Shown here piece by piece: positions 24,654-32,862 of a stretch of 64,000 nucleotides of DNA. The notes below the pieces were generated by a model. It searched no databases. It was given only the letters and a program-made list of their open reading frames with translations, and was not told where the DNA came from. Every line of letters begins with the position of its first letter. The first letter of the stretch is position 1. The DNA is from Pontibacillus salicampi (lineage in GTDB: Bacteria; Bacillota; Bacilli; Bacillales; BH030062), in contig NZ_JBHLTP010000024.1 in assembly GCF_042434395.1 (NCBI RefSeq), positions 1 to 64,000 on the forward strand, in the 5' to 3' direction. Position numbers and translations under genes: made by a program.

Positions 24654-25988
24654 CTAGAACCAACCAGTTACAGTATCTACAACACTAGAGAAAATATCAC
24701 TGAAGAAGCCGCCCACAGCCCGTAAAGATAGTACGAACCAATTCGCTTTCTCTACACTAGACTGCGTAACAACATCAACCGAATTACCTGCTGCACTACT
24801 GTCAGTAATATATCCTAAATCATCTTTGCTATGCTTGAGCTTCATGGTACCGATTTTTTCCCCTTTTTCTATCGGTGCCGTCAGCTTATCCTTCTTATTG
24901 AATTTAGATTCATCTAATTCATATTCAACGCTGTATTGATCCTCTGACCCTTTCTCAATGAGAGCCGTTAACGGTTCAGCTGTGGCAATATCAACGGTGT
25001 CTTCTTTCCCTTTGGTAACCTCTAACGTAGACTCATCCTTGATTTGATGGTTGGCAGGGTAAAGCTCTTTTTCTTCAAATTGGTTAAATCCGTAGTCCAA
25101 TAGTTTACGAGTTTCGTCAAACCTAGCTTCTTTACTATCCGTCTTCATAACAACGCTGATGAAGCGCTGACCATTACGCTCTGCTGTTCCGGTAAAGCAA
25201 AATCCTGCAAGATCCGTCCAGCCTGTTTTCAATCCGTCCATTCCTTCATAGCTAAACGGTGCTAGCTGTCCAGGCATTCCTGGCAGCATCCAGTTCCAGT
25301 TTTGAATTTCCTGATCTTCAAACTTAGTCGTTGGGATGCTGGATATCTCAAGGGATTGAGGATAATCGTTAATGAGGTGATAAGCTAATAAGGCTGCAGA
25401 ACGCGCAGAAAGTAAATTATCTGCATCAGCTTCTGTACCTTCCGGATGCTTACCGTTCAAGTCAGTATTCGATAGGCCTGTTGCATTCACAAATTTAGAA
25501 TCAGGCAAGCCCATTTCCTCTGCCTTTTGGTTCATCATCTTAACAAATTCACCTTCAGAACCAGCTACTAATTCCGCTAGTGCAATCGTTGTTGCATTAT
25601 CAGAATTAATGGCCATAGCTTCATATAGTTCACGTACAGTGTAGTCTTTTTGCTGCTTCAACCCAACACCAGAAAAACTAGTATTGGCAGATATACTATA
25701 AGGATAATCCGAGATTTGTGTTGTGGTATCCCAGCTGATTTTTCCTTTTTCAATGGCTTCCAGCACAAGATATTCGGTCATCATCTTGGTCATACTAGCC
25801 GGTGGAAGGGCGATATCCGCTTCCTTTTCAAATAAAACCTTGCCTGTTTTCGCATCTACTAAGATGGCAGATTTAGCTTCTACATCTACTGATTTTGCGG
25901 AAACTTCTGTTGGGTTCCCGACCATGGAAGTAAATGTAACAAGCAATAATGTGAGTACTAAAAACGCTGACTTAAATCTATGTTTCAA
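24654..25988 (-). CDS. dacA: D-alanyl-D-alanine carboxypeptidase DacA (PBP5-like)
   Basis: A 444-residue penicillin-binding protein that trims the terminal D-Ala of peptidoglycan stem peptides. It has an N-terminal signal peptide with likely cleavage after EVSA (residue 31). The serine-peptidase motifs are S65-M-T-K68, S129-D130-N131 and K254-T255-G256. The C-terminal all-beta domain follows, ending in an amphipathic helix that anchors the protein to the membrane (VEKANWFVLSLRAVGGFFSD). The start is TTG 25988 with GGAGG 10 nt away. An inverted repeat (AACTGGTTGGTT / AACCAACTAGTT) overlaps the stop but has no T-run. Confidence 0.96.
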   Translation of the reverse strand: MKHRFKSAFLVLTLLLVTFTSMVGNPTEVSAKSVDVEAKSAILVDAKTGKVLFEKEADIALPPASMTKMMTEYLVLEAIEKGKISWDTTTQISDYPYSISANTSFSGVGLKQQKDYTVRELYEAMAINSDNATTIALAELVAGSEGEFVKMMNQKAEEMGLPDSKFVNATGLSNTDLNGKHPEGTEADADNLLSARSAALLAYHLINDYPQSLEISSIPTTKFEDQEIQNWNWMLPGMPGQLAPFSYEGMDGLKTGWTDLAGFCFTGTAERNGQRFISVVMKTDSKEARFDETRKLLDYGFNQFEEKELYPANHQIKDESTLEVTKGKEDTVDIATAEPLTALIEKGSEDQYSVEYELDESKFNKKDKLTAPIEKGEKIGTMKLKHSKDDLGYITDSSAAGNSVDVVTQSSVEKANWFVLSLRAVGGFFSDIFSSVVDTVTGWF

Positions 25989-26333
25989 CCCTCTTCAACC
26001 TCCAAAATTGTTTATGTACATGAGGTTATTTTATCACAGGAAAGCATGGAATAGAAACAAGACTTTCCACCTGTATGCAAACAAATGCACAGGGTTGAAC
26101 CTTTGTTATAGAAAAGCTTTGTTCCTATATGTTCATGATATAAGTGTATTGCGTCCCTTATGTGGAAGAGTTGGATTGGTGATACTGTTGGCCCTTTACT
26201 TATATGTGAGGAAGGGTATGGTCTGAAAAACGCTCACTTTCCTGCTGCCCCACACGACGTGAGGGATGTTCGGTGTTGCTACACGATGTAGCAGTTGGAT
26301 CAATCTACCATCAAGTTCGGTCTTTAACAGAGC
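25989..26333. other. Intergenic region upstream of dacA
   Basis: About 340 bp. It contains the dacA promoter region (not resolved with confidence) and, at 26215-26300, a one-ended copy of the palindromic element. No gene is supported. Confidence 0.6.
26215..26300. repeat. Palindromic intergenic element, copy C (one end only)
   Basis: It begins GGTATGGTCTGAAAAACGCT, matching the inverted end of copy D (42922-42937), then runs through CACTTTCCTG and CCCACACGACGTGAGG. The latter is shared with copy B at 42.47 kb. An inner hairpin with arms TGCTACA / TGTAGCA follows at 26277-26292. The matching far end is missing; the guaB terminator begins 35 bp further on. The copy is in inverse orientation relative to copies A and D. 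Confidence 0.65.
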
Positions 26334-26367
26334 AAAAAAACCTGGCTCCGGTTAGGGGAGCCAGGGT
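26334..26367 (-). terminator. Terminator after guaB
   Basis: CCTGGCTCC (26341-26349) pairs with GGAGCCAGG (26357-26365), followed on the minus strand by a run of seven T. Confidence 0.85.
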
Positions 26368-26392
26368 TCCTTCTTGATATAAGTGCTATGCA

Positions 26393-27862
26393 TTATATAG
26401 AGTAGTTTGGTGCTTCTTTGGTCACCTGCACATCATGTGGGTGATTTTCCCGAAGTCCTGCATTGGTTATGCGGGTAAATTGTGACTCATTTCGGAACAT
26501 GTCTAAACTCCGTGCTCCGCAATAGCCCATGCTGGCGCGAAGTCCACCGATTAGCTGGTGTACCGTATCAGAAAGTGGACCTTTGTAAGGGACTCTTCCC
26601 TCAATACCTTCTGGAACGAGCTTGTTCACTTTCTCTGTTTCCTGGAAGTAACGATCCTTTGAGCCTGATTGCATAGCTCCAACGGACCCCATGCCTCGAT
26701 ACACTTTAAAGCGACGTCCTTGGAAGATTTCCGTTTCTCCCGGACTCTCGGATACTCCTGCAAACAGGCTTCCCAGCATAACAGCATGCGCTCCAGCAGC
26801 AAGTGCTTTAGCAACATCCCCAGAGTATTTAATACCACCATCTGCGATAATAGGGATATTGTGCTTCTTCGCTTCCTCTGCACATTCATAGACAGCTGAT
26901 ATTTGAGGCACGCCTACTCCGGCTATGACACGGGTCGTACAAATGGATCCTGGTCCAATCCCTACCTTAACCACGTTAGCGCCTGCTTCAATCAAGTCAC
27001 GGGTACCTTCAGGTGTAGCTACATTACCAGCTATGATATTTAATTCTTTATACTGAGCTCGAATCTTTGCTACTTGATCCATTACTCCTTGGGAGTGGCC
27101 GTGCGCTGTATCTATAACAATAGCGTCTACCCCTGCTTCGACAAGCTTGGCAATTCTTAGGTCTGCATCAGCCGTAACACCTACAGCAGCTCCTGCTAGC
27201 AGTCGTCCCTGAGCATCCTTAGCCGAGTTTGGAAATTCAATCACTTTCTCAATATCCTTGATGGTAATAAGACCCTTTAACATTCCATAATCGTCAACGA
27301 GTGGCAGCTTTTCAATCTTATGTGCCTGCAACAATTTTTCTGCTTCTTCTAAGGTAGTTCCAACTGGAGCTGTGACAAGGTCTGATGAGGTCATGACCTC
27401 GGAAATAAGAATGGAATAGTCTTGTATAAAGCGAAGATCTCGATTCGTAAGAATTCCCACTAGCTTTTGATCTGCTTCGTTGTCCACAATAGGTACGCCA
27501 GAAATACGATATTTTCCCATTAAATGTTCAGCATCATATACTTGATGCTCTGGTGTAAGGAAGAATGGGTTGGAAATAACCCCGCTTTCGCTTCGCTTGA
27601 CGCGATCGACATGCTCTGCTTGTTCCTCAATGGACATGTTCTTATGAATAACCCCTAAACCGCCTTGACGAGCCATTGCAATGGCCATTTCCGCCTCTGT
27701 GACTGTATCCATACCTGCACTAATCAACGGCATATTCAGCTTGAGATGTTGGGATAGCTCTGTCTTCACCTGTACTTCCTTTGGCAATACGTCCGATTTA
27801 GCAGGTAACAGTAGTACATCATCAAACGTCAAGCTTTCCTTTGCAAACTTATCTTCACGCAT
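26393..27862 (-). CDS. guaB: Inosine-5'-monophosphate dehydrogenase GuaB
   Basis: A 489-residue enzyme that oxidises IMP to XMP with NAD, the committed step to GMP. The barrel is interrupted by a CBS-domain pair (about residues 95-205). The catalytic cysteine lies in GPGSICTTRVIAGVG, and the mobile flap has the RYFQ and EGIEGRVPYKG segments. The start MREDKF at 27862 is preceded by GGAGGGG; an in-frame start 15 bases earlier overlaps that site. It is divergent from yaaC, as in B. subtilis. Confidence 0.97.
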   Translation of the reverse strand: MREDKFAKESLTFDDVLLLPAKSDVLPKEVQVKTELSQHLKLNMPLISAGMDTVTEAEMAIAMARQGGLGVIHKNMSIEEQAEHVDRVKRSESGVISNPFFLTPEHQVYDAEHLMGKYRISGVPIVDNEADQKLVGILTNRDLRFIQDYSILISEVMTSSDLVTAPVGTTLEEAEKLLQAHKIEKLPLVDDYGMLKGLITIKDIEKVIEFPNSAKDAQGRLLAGAAVGVTADADLRIAKLVEAGVDAIVIDTAHGHSQGVMDQVAKIRAQYKELNIIAGNVATPEGTRDLIEAGANVVKVGIGPGSICTTRVIAGVGVPQISAVYECAEEAKKHNIPIIADGGIKYSGDVAKALAAGAHAVMLGSLFAGVSESPGETEIFQGRRFKVYRGMGSVGAMQSGSKDRYFQETEKVNKLVPEGIEGRVPYKGPLSDTVHQLIGGLRASMGYCGARSLDMFRNESQFTRITNAGLRENHPHDVQVTKEAPNYSI

Positions 27863-28004
27863 GGAACCCCTCCTCATTTCTTCATCATGGATTTGTTACA
27901 TTTGGGTAAACTAAGCCAAACCTGTTTGAATTTTATATATTTTTACTAACAATACGACAACAAAAGAGTATTTTCAACTGTTTTTAGGGGGTGAAAACGG
28001 CACC

Positions 28005-28964
28005 ATGAATATACGAAATTTTCAGTCCATTTCGGAGTACCTACAGTCCGCTCCAATAGCACAATCCTTCCTTGCGTATTGCTACCGTGATTTACCTAAA
28101 CAGGAAGGAGAAAAAAAGAGTTATGAAAATACCTATCGTTTTATGTACTACTTAGAACATAGCCAAACCTATTATGATCAAGCCAGACAGGCTCCGCTTA
28201 TGATTCAGCCTGTCCTTTATTTTTATGGTATGGGGCAATTATTAAAAGCCTATTTGTTAACAGAATGCCCGGACTATCCCGAGAACAGCAGCGTGCTGGC
28301 CCACGGTGTATCTACACGCAAACGAAAGAAGCAGCAATACTCCTTTCTAGAGGATGAAGTGAAAATACAACAGAAAGGATTATTCCCTTCTGTCGCCAAA
28401 CATTTGTTTCATGTGGAACAATTTCCAATGGAAAAGCTGCCGATGCACGATTTGTTAAATAGGATACCGGAGATGGAACCGTTGTTTCAGCTTTCAAAAG
28501 GAAAGAACAATACTTATTTTCTTGGTAAGGTAACAGCAACCGAGTGGTCCATTCCTAATACGATACTAGACGATTACAATTGGACACTATCTTACTTTGA
28601 GAAGGGTATGAAGCGAGCATCCTCCTTAATTCAAAGGATAGAAGAAAACTCAAATCATATCCGTATCTATTTAAATAAACCTTTAGATGATTTGAATCAC
28701 CCGTTTTTTTATTATGATCACCATAATGAAGGATACGCTATTCCTCAAAATCGACAGCTTTTCCATCCGTTTCCTGAGATCCTATGTCATTATCTCATGC
28801 TGTATAATCTAAGCATGATTTGTCGTTATGAAACAGAATGGTGGGGTGAGCAGCTTCATTCCTTTTCCAGTGAAGATATAATCTTTATTAAGTCATTTCT
28901 CCGGATTACCGAACAGAAAATACCACTTCTCATTGCCCACGGATTTCATCAAAAGAGAACATAA
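28005..28964 (+). CDS. yaaC: YaaC family protein
   Basis: A 319-residue soluble protein of the YaaC family, conserved beside guaB/gyrA in Bacillaceae and without an assigned function. The characteristic N-terminal part includes 'SFLAYCYRDLP' and 'QPVLYFYGMGQLLKAYLL', the latter a conserved helix. The middle holds a basic patch (RKRKKQQYS) and the C-terminus a tryptophan-rich helix. A GGGGTGA site precedes the ATG. It is transcribed toward the origin, divergent from guaB and convergent with the HD-GYP-like gene. No catalytic motif could be recognised. Confidence 0.88.
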   Translation: MNIRNFQSISEYLQSAPIAQSFLAYCYRDLPKQEGEKKSYENTYRFMYYLEHSQTYYDQARQAPLMIQPVLYFYGMGQLLKAYLLTECPDYPENSSVLAHGVSTRKRKKQQYSFLEDEVKIQQKGLFPSVAKHLFHVEQFPMEKLPMHDLLNRIPEMEPLFQLSKGKNNTYFLGKVTATEWSIPNTILDDYNWTLSYFEKGMKRASSLIQRIEENSNHIRIYLNKPLDDLNHPFFYYDHHNEGYAIPQNRQLFHPFPEILCHYLMLYNLSMICRYETEWWGEQLHSFSSEDIIFIKSFLRITEQKIPLLIAHGFHQKRT

Positions 28965-28995
28965 AAACCGCCTGATTAAACCACAGGCGGTTTTT
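28963..28995. terminator. Bidirectional terminator between yaaC and the HD-GYP-like gene
   Basis: AAAAACCGCCTG pairs perfectly with CAGGCGGTTTTT around a 9-nt loop. T-runs on both strands serve the two convergent genes. Confidence 0.9.
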
Positions 28996-29009
28996 GGCGT
29001 TCATATATA

Positions 29010-30104
29010 CTACAGTGTTACCATTTCTTCAATATAGAGCGTGGGATGCTCTTTCAGGTGAATAATGGCATTGTCACTTTGCAGCTTGATCATGGGCCTT
29101 GTAGGAAGACTTCCTTCCATGAAGATGATTTCTCCGATATCATTGTTCGATAACCGTACCAATGTACCCGTTGTAAAAGTAACCATACTGTTTATGAAGG
29201 CTTGTACGATAGTATGATCAAATTTCCCGAACTGGTCACTCATAAGCTCCTCCAGCACTTTAAACGGAGACTGCTTCGAGCGATACAGACGCTCTGATGT
29301 CATGGCATGGTACATGTCGGTAGCCGCAACGATTTTTCCGAAGGGGTGCAGCTTAGCATCATGCAAACCAATCGGATACCCACTGCCATCCATTCGTTCA
29401 TGATGCTGCAACACGCCAAGCAGAACACCCTTTTTCAATACTGGTATATGCTCGAGAAGTCGATAGGAGTATGTAGGGTGCTTTTTCACCTCTTCAAACT
29501 CATCATTGGTCAGAGCGCCTTTTTTCGTAAGAATATGATTCTCTATCTTTGCCATTCCACAGTCACTTAGAAAACCAGTTAATCCTATCTGTATAACCTC
29601 TCCGTGACTGTATCCAAGCTTATCTGCAACTATGGAAGACAATAAGGCGACAGCTACACTATGGTGGTAGAAGTAATCGGATTTTGAGGAGAAGTGATGC
29701 AGCATAAATACCTCACTCTTATTTATTAATGCTTCCTCAATGAGGGGTACAATAACTTCTCGAACTTTGGTTATATCCACAAGCGATCCAGCCTGCCAAT
29801 GCTTAAACATTGCCTTATAGTGCTGTACCGCATCTAGGTAATGGTCAGAGAAATAGCTATTGATGGTAGAGGCAGCACGCTCCTCATTTATTTGTTCTTC
29901 CTCTATTTCATGATTGGGTAGAAAGGAGTCCCCATCGGCTCGTTTATGGCTAATCTCTACCTCCTCCACTAAGAATTTCTGTAATACTTCAATATGTATT
30001 GGTTTTACGACTGTATTTTTTGGAATGATTGGCTGGTTGGTTTTCCCCATGACATCTTGAATGATCATACAACCTACCTCTAATTGCTTAGGATGGACTT
30101 TCAT
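29010..30104 (-). CDS. HD-GYP-like domain protein with altered HD motif
   Basis: A 364-residue protein. The N-terminal 130 residues resemble the N-terminal extension often found on Bacillaceae HD-GYP proteins; residues 135-300 form the HD-GYP domain. The upstream H-HS motif (YHHSVAV, 146-152), the HHERMDGSGYP block (234-244) and the KIVAATDMYHAMTSERLYR segment are intact. The HD pair itself is replaced by S180-D181 (GFLSDCGMAK). In active HD-GYP cyclic-di-GMP phosphodiesterases this histidine is a metal ligand. Activity is therefore doubtful or altered and the protein may be a sensor. It lies just downstream of gyrA in its own reading unit behind a terminator. Confidence 0.85.
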   Translation of the reverse strand: MKVHPKQLEVGCMIIQDVMGKTNQPIIPKNTVVKPIHIEVLQKFLVEEVEISHKRADGDSFLPNHEIEEEQINEERAASTINSYFSDHYLDAVQHYKAMFKHWQAGSLVDITKVREVIVPLIEEALINKSEVFMLHHFSSKSDYFYHHSVAVALLSSIVADKLGYSHGEVIQIGLTGFLSDCGMAKIENHILTKKGALTNDEFEEVKKHPTYSYRLLEHIPVLKKGVLLGVLQHHERMDGSGYPIGLHDAKLHPFGKIVAATDMYHAMTSERLYRSKQSPFKVLEELMSDQFGKFDHTIVQAFINSMVTFTTGTLVRLSNNDIGEIIFMEGSLPTRPMIKLQSDNAIIHLKEHPTLYIEEMVTL

Positions 30105-30151
30105 ATACGCTTCCCCCGTATCTTTTGGTATCCCCTATGATAGCGTTCAAA

Positions 30152-30191
30152 AAAAAAGAGGATCACAATAACATGTGTATCCTCTTTTTCG
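30152..30191 (-). terminator. Terminator after gyrA
   Basis: Minus strand: AAAGAGGATACACA pairs with TGTGATCCTCTTT (one mismatch), followed by TTTTTTTTG. Confidence 0.85.
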
Positions 30192-30193
30192 TC

Positions 30194-32719
30194 TTACTCT
30201 TCTTCTGTTATATCTTGTTGTTCCGTTTCTACTGGTTCTTGAGTTTCTGTTGTGGCGATATCCTCTGCTTCCATAACATCTTCTTCCTCTTCGCTATTGA
30301 TCTTAGCTACTGTTGCTACTTCTTCGTTCTCCTGAAGTTTAATGAGGCGTACTCCTTGCGTATTCCGACCAGTTTGAGAAATAGACTCTACGGCCATTCT
30401 GATTAATACGCCGCTTACGGTAATAATCATAACGTCCTCTTCCCCTGTTACTGGCTTAACGGCTACGACTTCCCCGTTCCTATCGGTTAAGTGGCAAGTG
30501 CGAATTCCTTTACCACCACGCCCGGTTATACGGTACTCCTCGGCAGGTGTACGCTTGCCGTATCCTTTAGTCGTAACGTTTAATACTTGAAGTCCATCCT
30601 CAATGATTTCCATGGAAACGACCTCATCGTCATCACGCAGGGAAATTCCCTTCACCCCAGTAGCTGTTCTTCCCATTGTCCGAACATCTTCTTCTGGGAA
30701 ACGGATTAGATAGCCGCCTTTCGTACCAATCATGATATGCTTCGTACCATCTGTCAGACGTACAGAAATCAACTCATCATCATCTCTTAGGTTAAGAGCA
30801 ATCAATCCGCCGCGGCGAATATTACTGAATTGGGATAGGGTGGTCCGCTTGGATATCCCTTGCTGGGTAGTAAAGAACAAGTACCAATCATCAGCAAAGT
30901 CCTCTACAGCGATGACGGCGTTAACCCATTCCCCTTTCTCTACTTCGAGCAGGTTGATGATGGGAATACCCTTTGCCGTCCGGCTGAATTCAGGAACCTC
31001 ATATCCTTTAGCACGATACACCTTTCCTTTATTGGTAAAGAACAGTAATGTATTATGCGTCGAAGTAGATAAGAGGTGCTCCACGAAATCATCCTCATTC
31101 GTGCCCATGCCCTGAACACCTCGGCCGCCTCGGTGCTGAGAGCGATAGGTGGAGGCTGGCAAACGTTTAATGTACCCTTGATGGGTTAACGTTACAACAA
31201 TGGTTTCCTCTGGAATGAGGTCTTCATCCTCAATCATATCTACCCCGCCTGTAATAATTTCTGTGCGACGAGTATCGTTAAAGCGTTCCTTAATTTCTAA
31301 TAATTCTTCCCGGATAATTTCTAATACTTTTTCATTATCCGCAAGAATAGCCTTTAATTCAGCAATCAGCTTAACAAGCTCCTGATATTCGTTTTCAATT
31401 TTCTCACGCTCTAGTCCCGTTAAACGCTGTAAACGCATATCCAGGATAGCTTGAGCTTGTTTATCAGAAAGCTCAAATTTAGTCATGAGCCCTTCCTTCG
31501 CTACATCTGTCGTTTGAGACTCGCGAATAAGGGTAATAATTTCATCAATATGATCAAGCGCAATACGCAAGCCTTCGAGTATATGGGCTCTTGCTTCCGC
31601 TTTACGAAGCTCATATTCCGTTCTTCTACGGATAACGACCTTCTGGTGTTCCAGGTAGTGTTCAAGCGTCTGCTTCAGATTTAATACCTTTGGCTGACCA
31701 TCCACTAGCGCAAGCATGTTAATACCAAAGGACGTTTGCAGAGCTGTCTGCTTGTAGAGATTGTTTAGGACTACGTTCGGATTTACATCGCGACGCAATT
31801 CGATCACTACTCGCATGCCATCACGGTCGGATTCATCACGAAGGTCAGTGATTCCATCAATCTTCTTATCTCGAACCAACTCGGCAATTTTCTCGATAAG
31901 CTTCGCTTTGTTTACCTGGAAAGGAAGCTCATCCACAATAATTCTCGTTTTACCGTTGGCTTGCTCTTCCATTTGCGTTTTAGCACGAACCGTTAAAGAG
32001 CCCTTCCCGGTTTCAAATGCCTTACGAATTCCGCTTCTACCAAGTATTTGACCACCTGTTGGGAAATCGGGCCCGTAAATATAGTCTGTCATGAGCTCGT
32101 CGATGGTAATATCGCCATCTTTACTAACAGCAAGGACAGCATCTATAACCTCTCCTAAATGGTGAGGCGGAATATTAGTTGCCATTCCAACAGCGATACC
32201 ACTAGCTCCATTTACTAACAAATTCGGAAAACGGGCAGGTAGAACGAGAGGCTCTTTTTCTGTCCCGTCATAGTTATCGTCATAATCAATCGTATCTTTA
32301 TTGATATCACGTAAAATTTCCATTGAAATTTTAGACATTCTTGCTTCGGTATAACGCATGGCTGCTGCTGCATCACCATCGACAGAACCGAAGTTACCAT
32401 GTCCATCCACTAGCATATAGCGGAAGTTGAAATCCTGAGCCATACGTACCATCGAATCATATACGGCAGAATCACCGTGCGGGTGATACTTACCAATTAC
32501 TTCTCCAACAATACGGGCGGATTTTTTATAGGCTTTGTCCGAATGCATACCTAAGTCATGCATAGCATACAAAATTCTTCTGTGCACAGGCTTCAGCCCA
32601 TCTCGCACATCCGGGAGAGCACGAGATACGATAACACTCATGGCATAATCCATGAACGATGTCTTCATTTCCTGGCTTATATTTATTTCTTGTACCTGGG
32701 GACGTTGTTGATCCACCAT
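30194..32719 (-). CDS. gyrA: DNA gyrase subunit A
   Basis: An 841-residue subunit that cuts and reseals DNA during ATP-driven negative supercoiling. The catalytic tyrosine Y123 is in AAMRYTEARMS. The quinolone region reads HPHGDSAVYDSM with S84 and D88, a wild-type-like arrangement. The C-terminal beta-pinwheel contains the GyrA-box-like QHRGGRGVQG at about 557-566 and ends in an acidic tail. A TAGGAGG site precedes the ATG. The gene is 143 bp downstream of gyrB in the same direction. Confidence 0.98.
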   Translation of the reverse strand: MVDQQRPQVQEINISQEMKTSFMDYAMSVIVSRALPDVRDGLKPVHRRILYAMHDLGMHSDKAYKKSARIVGEVIGKYHPHGDSAVYDSMVRMAQDFNFRYMLVDGHGNFGSVDGDAAAAMRYTEARMSKISMEILRDINKDTIDYDDNYDGTEKEPLVLPARFPNLLVNGASGIAVGMATNIPPHHLGEVIDAVLAVSKDGDITIDELMTDYIYGPDFPTGGQILGRSGIRKAFETGKGSLTVRAKTQMEEQANGKTRIIVDELPFQVNKAKLIEKIAELVRDKKIDGITDLRDESDRDGMRVVIELRRDVNPNVVLNNLYKQTALQTSFGINMLALVDGQPKVLNLKQTLEHYLEHQKVVIRRRTEYELRKAEARAHILEGLRIALDHIDEIITLIRESQTTDVAKEGLMTKFELSDKQAQAILDMRLQRLTGLEREKIENEYQELVKLIAELKAILADNEKVLEIIREELLEIKERFNDTRRTEIITGGVDMIEDEDLIPEETIVVTLTHQGYIKRLPASTYRSQHRGGRGVQGMGTNEDDFVEHLLSTSTHNTLLFFTNKGKVYRAKGYEVPEFSRTAKGIPIINLLEVEKGEWVNAVIAVEDFADDWYLFFTTQQGISKRTTLSQFSNIRRGGLIALNLRDDDELISVRLTDGTKHIMIGTKGGYLIRFPEEDVRTMGRTATGVKGISLRDDDEVVSMEIIEDGLQVLNVTTKGYGKRTPAEEYRITGRGGKGIRTCHLTDRNGEVVAVKPVTGEEDVMIITVSGVLIRMAVESISQTGRNTQGVRLIKLQENEEVATVAKINSEEEEDVMEAEDIATTETQEPVETEQQDITEEE

Positions 32720-32862
32720 AACGACCTCCTACTTCTAATGAGGGCCTGCTGATAGAGAATACTATATTCCTATCTAGCTACTCTATTAAATTTCGTTTCT
32801 GTTAACGTATGCACTAAATCCAAGGATGGACAACACCAATTAAGGTGCTATCCCTCTCTTAT

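Noticed and set aside
30194..32719. Quinolone-resistance change in GyrA
   Set aside because: S84 and an acidic residue at 88 are the wild-type pattern.
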